Positions 55,606 to 64,000 of a stretch of DNA of 64,000 nt are shown here, in pieces. Each line of letters opens with the position of its first letter. The stretch's first letter is position 1. The translations under genes were made by a program, and so were the position numbers. The notes below the pieces were generated by a model. It saw only the letters and a list, made by a program, of their open reading frames with translations. It did no database searches and was not told the origin of the DNA. Source of the stretch: Histoplasma ohiense (lineage: Eukaryota; Ascomycota; Eurotiomycetes; Onygenales; Ajellomycetaceae); NCBI GenBank assembly GCA_017607445.1, contig JAEVHH010000001.1, forward strand, positions 7,130,001 to 7,194,000, written 5' to 3'.

Positions 55606-56957
55606 TAGGCTGGCCAGTGGGATCATGAATTTCATGTTTGATTTGATTTGATTTGGTCCCAGTCCATTTCTTGGTGTGATTTTCAGTGGGACCAGGATCA
55701 GAATAAGAGTGTAAAGTGACTAGAATTATTAGAACATGAGTGAAATGAGACTAATAAATCTTGATATTTCATGTAAAGTGACTGACTATCAAAAATAAGA
55801 ACATGATCTGAGACTGACTATGATTTTGACTGAGGTTTGGTTCTGTTCTGATGATTATATAATACATATCTTAGATATCAATCTGATGATATGATTGGTG
55901 GAGATATCACCTCTATCTAGTGCCGTCAACCAATTTACCGCTGCCAATCTATCTATTGCTGCTAAGCTATCCCTCACTGCTAAGCTATCGCCGCCTGCCA
56001 ACCTATCTATTGCTGCTAAGCTATCCCTCGCTGCTAAGCTATCGCCGCTGCCAACCTATCTATTGCTGCAAGCTATCCCTCGCTGCTAAGCTATCCCTCG
56101 CTGCTAAGCTATCCCTCGCTGATAAGCTATCTATCACTGCTAATCTATCGCTGCCAACCTATCTATCACTGCCAATCTATCTATCGCTGCCAATCTATCG
56201 CCGCTGCCAATCTATCCCTCACTGCTAAGCTATCCCTCGCTGCTAAGCTATCCCTCACTGCTAAGCTATCCCTCGCTGCTAAGCTATCCCTCGCTGCTAA
56301 GCTATCCCTCACTGCTAAGCTATCCCTCGCTGCTAAGCTATCCCTCACTACTAAGCTATCTATCACTGCTAATCTATCGCTGCCAACCTATCTATCGCTG
56401 CCAATTTATCTACCACTGCCAATCTATCTATGGCTGCTAATCTATCGCTGCTAATCTATCGCTGCCAACCTATCCATCGCTGCCAATTTATCTACCACTG
56501 CCAATCTATCTATCGCTGCTAATCTATCGCTGCTAATCTATTGCTGTCAATCAATCTACCACTGCCAACCTATCTATTGCTGCCAATCTATCGCTGCCAA
56601 CCTATCTACTGCAGTGAATCTATCTATCACTATCATTACTAGTTCAAAATAGAACTAGAGCATAAATACACTAAACTTCTTTTGATAGATAATGATTTTT
56701 GGTAACACTCATAGCATTATATCATCTATATAGGGTAAATCATGGTCCCATTTGGTCCCATTTTAACAAAATGGGATCAAATGGGATCAGAATCAGTAAT
56801 TTATAAGAAGAACATGATCTGAGACTAGATTTATAATATAAACAGTGTAAAGTGACTAATTTAATAAACACTATATGAAACCAGAACTAAGAAATTTGAT
56901 AATGAAACTGAAGAAATATTTAGTCCCAGTTCCATATATGATCATATGATCAGTCTA
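55606..56957 (+). mobile_element. hAT-like non-autonomous element, copy 2 (1352 bp), with 8-bp duplication
   Basis: Inserted in the RT of B1 and flanked by TATTTGTC on both sides (55598-55605, 56958-56965). Terminal inverted repeats TAGGCTGGCCAG and TAGACTGATCAT differ mainly by transitions. An 8-bp duplication with short TAG-starting inverted repeats is typical of hAT transposons. The interior has no transposase, only conserved end regions and a minisatellite. Copy 1 is at 34248-35479 in the other orientation. Confidence 0.85.
55920..56635. repeat. Minisatellite in hAT-like copy 2 (18-bp units)
   Basis: The core unit CTATCCCTCGCTGCTAAG (18 bp) repeats near-perfectly at about 56211-56355, surrounded by degenerate TGCCAATCTATCTATCG units. 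Multiple-of-three length leaves frames open on both strands (55895-56366), which are not genes. CpG (CTCGCTG) is kept in part of the units and is CTCACTG in others. Confidence 0.9.
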
Positions 56958-58009
56958 TATTTGTCAATGTCCACTTATAGTTCAGCTTCTTGTAGATGAT
57001 CAAGCACTTGTCATACATACTTGTAATATTCAGCAAGCAATTCATTGATGAAGATCAGAATATTGTTCATATACACTGAAGCAATCTCATTAAGCAGATC
57101 TTGTAAAACTCAGTTAATGTATTTCTGAAACATACTCAGAGTGTTCATCAATTCAAAAAGAGTCACAGTTCATTTATATAATTTATAGCATATATAAAAA
57201 ACAGTTAGTCATTCATCATCTTCATTAATTCTTATCTTATAGAAAACTGTAGAGATATCAAGTTTCATAAATTATTTTGTTTTTTCTATCTGTTCAAGTA
57301 TTTCATTGATGAGTGGAAGAGGATATTGATTCTTCTGTGTAATTTTGTTAAGTTCTTGATAGTCAACACAGAATTGTAAGCCTTTTTCTGATTTTTTCAC
57401 AAATAGCACAGATGCTGCAGCAGATGAGTTGCTAATGCAAATGAAGTCTTTATTCAGTAATTCATTGAGTGTTTTTTATAGAATGAGAAGCTCATTATAT
57501 GATATACTGTAGAGAGAATCTCAGAGTGATTGTGGATTCTTACTGTTTTTTTTAATAAGTTTGATTATATGATCTATATCATATTCTTGATGAGAAGGAA
57601 GCTTTTCAGCTTTCTTTTCATTGAATACATCTATAAAGTCTTTGTATAATTTGAGTAGTTCTTTGTGCAGTTTCTTGAGATTCTTGAGTTTTAGCTTTTC
57701 TAACACTTTCTTGATATCTGCTATACTAGCAGTGAACATTTGAACATTCTTCTTCTTGTGTGTTTGATGAGTTAGTAGCTTGAATGTTTTCATTGATATC
57801 TGAGTGAGATCAGTGATTCTGTTGATATTCTTTTCATAAACACAGTTGCCTTCTGAGAAGATTAGACAATGATTGTGTGTGTCTATCAGAGTTTCAAATT
57901 CTGTAAGCTATAACAGACTGAGTATTAAGTTATACTCAAGATCTTGCATTTCATATGTGTAAATATTTCTTTTTTCATATCCTTCTACATTGATATTGAA
58001 CTTTATCAT

Positions 58010-58280
58010 TGTAATAGGCGCAACGGAGATATCTATATTAGGAAATAGCTATGTGGCGATAGAAGAACACAGAACACATCAGAATTAATGAGAAGAAACA
58101 TAGCACACAGCATTATAGACAGCTGTAGCACATGATGGTCGCCTATATAATGCTCACTGATATCCATAGATATTAGGAGATCAGTGATTAGCTTTGAATA
58201 ATAGAGATTGCTATCTTTTTAACATTCTATATGTATACTTCACACTACTTCCATAATTATATCTACAATCATCTCTTACA
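58010..58280 (+). repeat. 5' LTR of A2 (271 bp)
   Basis: Reverse complement of the A1 LTRs, same 271-bp length, TGTAATAGGCGC .. ATCTCTTACA. Preceded by ATCAT, the presumed target duplication. Confidence 0.95.
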
Positions 58281-58385
58281 ATTCTAATTGCTCTAAACTT
58301 TATTTGAGTGGTCTGTTGTTACACACACCTACAATAAAGCATGCAATGTTAGTTAAAACATGCAACATTAGTTAAAACATGTAAG

Positions 58386-59620
58386 ATGATCTCAACATAT
58401 GCAAGATTCCTTGAAAACCAATCTGAATCCTCTATCATCTCCAATGATCACAATGCATGTTTGCAACAGTTGAATAATCAAATTCATAAATGAGAGCAGC
58501 AATTAGCTATTCTGCATGCACAACAGTGACTCAACAAGTTGAAAGTGCAGATTCATGAAGATACTCTCATTGAGTCTCAATTAACTCAGAATATCATCAC
58601 AGAACCACTGCAAAATCAATCTGCAAATGATATAAACAATGATAATGAAACACCACCAAGATTAGAGATTAAGAACTATTATTGAGAAAAAAATATATTA
58701 GAATTCAAGAACTATAAAGATTGCATATTGACTCTCTTTACATACCATCATTGATATTATTGAAAGAAGAAACACAAGATAAATGATGCTAAACTCTATC
58801 TTGATGCCCATGTTAAGCAGAAATGGTTGAATTTTGTATCATTGTATGAGAGACATGAAGAAGCAACACTGTTGACTTTTGATGATATGCTATCACATCT
58901 AGAAATGCAAATTAACAATCCACAGAATCAATGCCAATTGATGAGTCAAAAGTTTCAAGATGCAAAGCAATAAGAATGACAATTGATATATGATTTCTCT
59001 AAATATCTCAAAGACTGAGAGTACTACTTACCCCTATATAGCAAAGAACAAAGAATGAATAACTTGTGTAGTAAAATGTTGAAGATATTACACACAGAAC
59101 TCAACTATTGAAATCAAAAACCTCAGAACTATAAAGAGTTGCTTCAAACTCTACAGACTCTCAAGAAAAATATGTCAGAGCAACAACATGCTATTTGCAA
59201 AGAAAGATCTGTGATATTTGTAGAAAATCAGTGTTGTTCTGATAAATCTAGCAACCATCAAAACAAGAGAAAACAAGAGGAACAAACAGATTCAACTGAA
59301 CAAATCAAAAAAGATAAATATAACTGAATGAAGAAGTGTTCTCACTGTCATAAGAAGGATTATATTGCAAATGATTGTTAAATATTACACTCTGAAAAAT
59401 GCAATCAAGTTTGACAAGCAAAAAATCAACAATTTCAATCATAGAAGCAGCTGCTGCATTGAGAATACAAACAACTAGACTGTGAAATAAATGATTATTG
59501 ATGATGAATACATGAATGCTGACAGAAGTGAAATGGTCAATGATGTGAATGCTAGTGAATTCTGATGTGAATATGAACTTTGTGTCCCACATCTGAGCAT
59601 CAAAATATTTCTCAAAGGCA
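58386..59620 (+). pseudogene. gag of A2
   Basis: ATG at 58386. Gln-rich coiled coil (LNNQIHK, ILHAQQ), a capsid-like part (KLYLDAHVKQKWLNFVSLYE, LLTFDDMLSHLEMQI), a Lys/Gln-rich part (NHQNKRKQEEQTDSTEQIKK) and a CCHC knuckle at about 59336-59380 reading CSHCHKKDYIANDC, where the His ligand is now Tyr. TGA/TAA stops interrupt it. Confidence 0.7.
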
Positions 59621-59639
59621 GAAGATAAATCAAAAGTAG

Positions 59640-60410
59640 TGGAAGCAGTTGATAATTATAAAATTAAATTATATGAACAATGAAGAGCTGCAATGAAGAT
59701 TATTGATGATGAACATGTTCTTCAAGAAAAATTCCACCATTTCAAAGAAGCTGATATTAGCAGATATGATGTAATTTTGAGCATGTCATGATTGAAAGCT
59801 GTGAACTCTGATATTGATTGGGTGTGAAGATGCTGAATCTATAGAAAAGCATCAAATATTAACCACATGCATCTGAATACTGCTAAAGAATTTGCAATAC
59901 TAATTGATGATGACAATATTATATTCACTGCTTTATCATTACAAGCTGTGAGTGCAGCAACTGAGCCAAATATTTCAGATGATTATAAAGATTATCTTGA
60001 TGTATTTCAAGAAGACATATCTGACACAGAACACACACCTCACAATCATATTATAGATCTCAAATCTAGCAAGAAATCTTCATACCAACTGATATATAAC
60101 TTATCATCTCAAGAACTCTCTGTCCTCTGAGAATATATCAAAAAGACATTAGAGAAGAATTGAATATGTCTGTTCAAGAGTTCAGCCAGCATGTCAGTAT
60201 TATTCACACCCAAGAAAGATGGAACCCTGTGTCTTTGTGTGGATTATTGAGGATTGAATGAAATAACAGTCAAGAATCAATACTCACTGTTCTTAATAAG
60301 TGAAATACTTGATAGATTAGCAGATGCCAAAATATATATGCAGCTGAACCTTAGAGATGCATATTATAGAATTCACATATGAGCAGAGAATGAATGAAAA
60401 ACAGCATTTC
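59640..60410 (+). pseudogene. pol of A2 (protease to RT), truncated by insertion
   Basis: Frame of 59867: DDYKDYLDVFQEDISDTEHT, HNHIIDLKS, YQLIYNLSSQELSVL, then the RT start FTPKKDGTLCLCVDY, SEILDRLADAKIYMQLNLRD and AYYRIHI up to KTAFL. Classic Ty3/gypsy order. Interrupted at 60411. Confidence 0.8.
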
Positions 60411-60944
60411 TGTGACAGGTTAGCACCCGTTAGTAATTAACTTACGCAATCAACTCCCCTTCTGCAACCGCTCGTTTCTGGCTGTTGTGACTTTGTGTAA
60501 CCCTTGATGTTCTTCTACTCTGTGCTCTGTGCTTGTGTAGTTTCTAACAATTCTTCTGTGTAGCTCTTAATGTTCTTCTGCTCTGTGCTCTGCACTCATA
60601 TAGTCTCTAATGATTCTTCTGCATAGCTTCTAATGTTCTCTCACTCTGTGTTCTGCACTTGTATAGTCTTTAATGATTCTTCTGTGTAGCTCTCAATGAT
60701 TCCTCTGCTCTGTGTTCCACACTTGTGTAGTCTCTAATGATTCTTATGTGTACCTCTTAATATTCTTCTGCTCTGTGCTCCACTGTGGAGTGGCTTCTGA
60801 TATTCTTCCACTTCAAACTTTTCTCTATAAGAACCTCTTTCATATGACCCTTTCTTCTGATTTCTTTTCTCTTTCTTTTCTTAATCAATTTGTAATCTGT
60901 AATTAGAATAGTATCAAATTGTTAATTGAAGTACACTCATTACA
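60411..60944 (+). repeat. 5' LTR of B2 (534 bp)
   Basis: TGTGACAGGTTAGC .. ACACTCATTACA, equal in length to the solo LTR at 33522. Four or more ~63-bp subrepeats (TAGTCTCTAATGATTCTTCT...) occupy the middle. A TATAAGAACC box follows at about 60826. Confidence 0.9.
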
Positions 60945-61321
60945 TTACAAATTGATTCTTCTGTGTTTAAGATCTGAGTGCTTCATTATTAGTTCTTACA
61001 CTCAAGTGTGTTGTTATCAGTTCTTACATCTGAGTGTGTTGTTTACAGATCTGAGTGTCTAGTTGTTACAAAAGATTTCTCATGGATCTGAGTGCTCTTA
61101 TTGTTAGTTATATAGGCTGTTGTGTCTAAGCATCTGAAACACAATCAACCATGTTCTATGAGGTCTGAGTGTCTATGAACTGTAATGCTGTGAATAGTGT
61201 TCATGAAGAAGCTTGATCAAGCTTAGCACTGCAACACTGTGAATAGTGTCTGTGAGAGAATCAAGTGTCTACAAATATTCTTTTTCTTTTTTTTTATTAT
61301 TATATGTTCTTAGATATTGAA

Positions 61322-62335
61322 ATGAACTACAAGCAATTCTATGAACATCTGCTGCATCTGAACATGATGGATGATAACTTAGATCTATGAAGCATTCTTC
61401 AGCAGCAGATGCTACAGATGACTGAATTGCAATGATGATTTACTGAGATGAGCACTTCTGTGTTCACTGTTTCTTCTACACCCACATCTCATGAAAAGCC
61501 CTCAAGAGAGAAGCTCTCAATTCTCAACAAATATGAGGGAGATCTAGCACTCTACCTCACATGGAAGTCAAAAGTGAACACCAAATTGAACATCAACAGA
61601 CAAGCAATAGACTCACTATCCAATCAAGTGTGGTATATTCATAGCAGATTGAATGGCAACACATTAGCAAAATTTCAACTCTGAATGAGTCATTGCCAGA
61701 ATCATCAGTGTACATCAGAGCTAGTTTTTCAACAACTTGACTCTCTCTTCCTCAATTCTATGCTTCAAGCCAAGATGTTAGACTGGCTTAATCAGACTTG
61801 TCAGATAAATGTTGTGTTGACAACTTATCTTTCTGAATTCAATTGCAAGCTTCTAGAAGCAGGTGGGCAAGACTGGAATGACACTGTCAAGATCAACATA
61901 TTGTTCAAGAACTTGAACTTTCAGTTGCATAATCAAAGTGTAGAGTATCTGAAGTTCTCAATATACAGTGAATTCTGTGCTGATCTTCATCTGTTGGACA
62001 ACAATCTGTCTCAGTTCCACACACTTTAAAATTACAGAGAATTCTGCTGAACAAATGTATATGTCTCAAACTGCTCTGCAGCACTCTCCACCTCTGAATC
62101 AGAATCAATGAACTGAGTCCCACACATGAATGCAAGCTGCTCAAGGATTCCCAATGTCTCAGAGAAGAATGCTGCTGATTGAATCATCAGAGAAGTCTGC
62201 ATACACTGCAACAAGTCAGAGCACTTTGCAAATCAATGTCTGAATGCAATCACTCTGAGTAAACCCTCCACACATGTGAATGCTGTGTCGTCTGTGGATA
62301 GACAAGAACAGAGAAAAGACAAGCTCTCACTCTAA
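61322..62335 (+). pseudogene. gag of B2 with CCHC knuckle
   Basis: ATG at 61322, one frame throughout (segments 61448-61684, 61685-62029 and on). Capsid-like helical part LNKYEGDLALYLTWKSKV, WLNQTCQINVVLTTYLSEFN, then a knuckle at 62198-62239, CIHCNKSEHFANQC (C-x2-C-x4-H-x4-C), all ligands kept. TGA stops at several places and one TAA (62027). Confidence 0.75.
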
Positions 62336-62388
62336 AATGTGGACAAGAGCTCAAGAAGCAAAAAACTAGCTGAAGATTTGAGCAGAAG

Positions 62389-64000
62389 ATGCAAGCAGAT
62401 GCAATCATAATCTCTGTCATTGTAAATAGCCTAGTCAACATACAAGCAATGATAGACAGTGGTTTTCTTCATTACACTCTTATAGACACCCAGCTGGTTG
62501 AGAAGTATAAGCTTCAGTGTATTCTCTTTTTCAAACTGTATAAACTCAGTGAATTTGATGACCTCAGAGGATCTGCCTTCTACAACATGATAAAATTTAA
62601 TGTCAATGTAGAAGGACATGAGAAAAAGAATGTATACACATATGAAATACAAAGCCTTGAGTACAATCTAATGCTTGATCTATCATGGCTCACAGAATTT
62701 GAAACCTTGTTGAATGCATGCAATCACTGCCTTATTTTCTCAGAAGATGACTGTGTTTATAAGAAAGATGTTGATAGAACTGCTGATCTCACTCAGATAT
62801 CAGTGAAAGTGTACAAACTACTAACCCATCAAGTGCATGAGAAGAAGAACATCCAAGTGTTTGCTGCTAGCATGACAGATATCAAAAAGATGTTAGAGAA
62901 ACTAGAACTCAAGAATCTCAAGAAACTGTGCAAAGAACTATCTGAATCATATAAAGATTTCATAGATGTGTTTGATGAAAAAGAAGCTGAAAAGCTTCCT
63001 TCTCACTGAGAACCTGGTATAGATTATATGATTGAGCTCATTAAGAAAGACAGTAAGAATCTGCAACTGCTCTGAAGTTCTCTCTACAGCATATCACATG
63101 ACAAACTCCTCATTCTATGAAAAATGCTCAATGGATTACTGAACAAAGGCTTCATTTGTGTTAGCAACTCATCCATCACAGCATTCATACTGTTTGTGAA
63201 GAAATCAGAAGAAGGCTTATGATTCTGTGTTGACTATCAAGAACTCAACAAGATTATGTGGAAGGACTGATACTCTCTTCCACTCATCAATGAAATACTT
63301 GAATGAATAGAAAAAGTAAAATGATTTACAAAGCTTGACATCTCTGCAGCCTTCTATAAGATAAGGATTAATGAAGATGATGAATGGCTAACTGCTTTTC
63401 ATACACATTATGGATTATACAAATGAACAGTGACCCTCTTTGAATTAGTGAATGCCTCAAGCATGTTTCAGAAATACATTAACTGGGCTCTATGAGACCT
63501 GTTTGATGAGATTGCCTCAGTGTATATGAATGATATTCTGATCTTCACTGATGGACCACTTACTGAGCATTGCAAGCACATATGACAAGTGCTTGATCAC
63601 CTATATAAAGCTGAACTGCAAGTGGACATTGACAAATGTGACTTTGAGACCAAGTCTACAACCTATCTAGAATTCATCATTGAAGCTGAAAAAGGTGTAC
63701 ACATGGATTCTAAGAAGATGGAAGCAATTCTCAACTGGGAGGCATCAGTCTTGATAAAAGAGACTAGAAGCTTTCTAGAATTCATCAACTTCTACTGAAG
63801 ATTCATCAAAGACTTCTTCAATATTGTACAATCACTGATGAATCTGACCTGGAAAGACACTGTATTTCAATGGACTGATGAAGCAGATGCAGCATTCAAA
63901 AAGCTGAAGTGTATGTTCACAAGTGCCTCAATGCTGCAATCATTTGATTCAGATAAGCATATGATTCTTGAAATGGATGTCTCAGATTATGTAGTAGATG
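62389..64000 (+). pseudogene. pol of B2 (protease, RT), continues beyond window
   Basis: It lies in the -1 frame relative to gag. The protease motif AMIDSGFLHYTLID is at about 62446-62487 (usual DSGA/S context kept as DSG). A Lys/Leu-rich linker follows (KKMLEKLELKNLKKLC), then RT with FVKKSEEG, FCVDYQELNKI, and a catalytic box VYMNDILIF (63520-63546) where the first Asp is Asn. The primer-grip region and the start of the RNase H part follow to 64000. Open for 206 codons at 62389-63009, then broken by TGA stops. Confidence 0.85.

Larger units (their letters stand above)
52928..58009 (-). mobile_element. Family-B chromovirus, copy B1 (3' part), broken by two insertions
   Basis: Minus-strand element: 3' LTR 52928-53281, a polypurine tract (reads AGAGAGGGATAA on the minus strand) just beside it, chromodomain (about 53480-53330; IIIEEDNELE, EYLVK, IEY), integrase (about 54900-53500), RNase H and RT (about 57500-54950), and protease up to 58009 where family-A copy A2 enters. 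A hAT-like element (55606-56957) splits the RT. The 57521-57793 frame is nearly identical in plan to B2 at 62800-63009. The target duplication on the left is probably CCATC (52923-52927). Confidence 0.85.
58010..60410 (+). mobile_element. Family-A chromovirus, copy A2 (5' part), broken by B2
   Basis: 5' LTR 58010-58280, gag from 58386, pol up to 60410, where the family-B LTR cuts the RT just after ..KTAF-L. A2 is inserted in the protease region of B1, at the position matching 62590 of B2 (ATGATAAA). gag and pol are in frames related by -1 (58386/59139 versus 59867). The 3' half lies beyond the window. Confidence 0.85.
60411..64000 (+). mobile_element. Family-B chromovirus, copy B2, right end outside window
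   Basis: 5' LTR 60411-60944, gag 61322-62335, pol from 62389 to the window end. It is inserted in the RT of A2 (presumed target duplication ATTTC, 60406-60410). This is the youngest visible layer of the nest, yet its pol already carries more than ten TGA stops, so mutation followed every insertion. Confidence 0.85.

Noticed and set aside
55895..56366. Open frames on both strands with regular peptide repeats
   Set aside because: Produced by the 18-bp minisatellite (unit divisible by three) of the hAT-like element; not genes.
1..64000. tRNA or rRNA genes
   Set aside because: I looked for T-loop/B-box words (GGTTCRANNCC) and found none with a matching A-box and acceptor stem; no rRNA-like conserved sequence.

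Overview
The window looks like nuclear DNA of a filamentous ascomycete. Short GT..AG introns (40-170 nt), a fungal QCR10-type respiratory subunit, a Pezizomycotina-style C2H2 regulator, a fungal APH-like kinase, a DUF2841/YDR124W-like gene, a NACHT-WD40 C-terminus and recurrent TACGGAGTA words all fit Eurotiomycetes. The alternation of CpG-free, AT-rich transposon blocks with ordinary-GC blocks full of homopolymers would suit Onygenales (Ajellomycetaceae/Coccidioides-like). The order is an inference from composition and families; no marker gene proves it.

Layout. (1) 1-5867: decayed, CpG-free Ty3/gypsy chromovirus (family C) on the + strand, with chromodomain, a polypurine tract and a probable 3' LTR. 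(2) 5868-30700: ordinary GC. It holds a Ser/His-rich protein, QCR10 (minus), a small spliced hypothetical gene (minus), a two-finger C2H2 regulator (minus), then about 12-14 kb with no convincing gene but many poly(A)/(T) runs and microsatellites. (3) 30700-35880: a scrap zone with a DUF2841 gene truncated by a LINE RNase H fragment, a Tc1/mariner remnant, a mutated WD40-repeat gene split by a solo LTR, and a hAT-like non-autonomous element carrying a minisatellite. (4) 35880-40390: a small ordinary-GC island with an APH-like kinase, a 31-codon zinc-ribbon micro-gene and a coiled-coil gene. (5) 40391-42066: unidentified AT-rich degenerate repeat. (6) 42067-43195: short ordinary-GC block. (7) 43196-64000: nested transposons.

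Nesting on the right can be read base by base. A LINE RNase H domain is split by a complete family-A chromovirus (271-bp LTRs, 5-bp duplication). Further right, a pogo-like transposase start codon region is split by family-B copy B1 (minus strand). B1 is itself split by a hAT-like element (8-bp duplication) and by family-A copy A2, and A2 is split by family-B copy B2 (534-bp LTR), which runs off the window.

Decay in the AT-rich parts is almost purely C->T/G->A. Reading frames persist for kilobases and are broken mainly by TGA codons (CGA->TGA and TGG->TGA). CpG has nearly vanished while CpA stays common, so this is a RIP-like process with a CpG-leaning context rather than the classic CpA one. 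The most unusual item is a spliced, Cys-rich gene lying antisense between chromodomain and 3' LTR in two different chromovirus families, with the splice donor at the same place.
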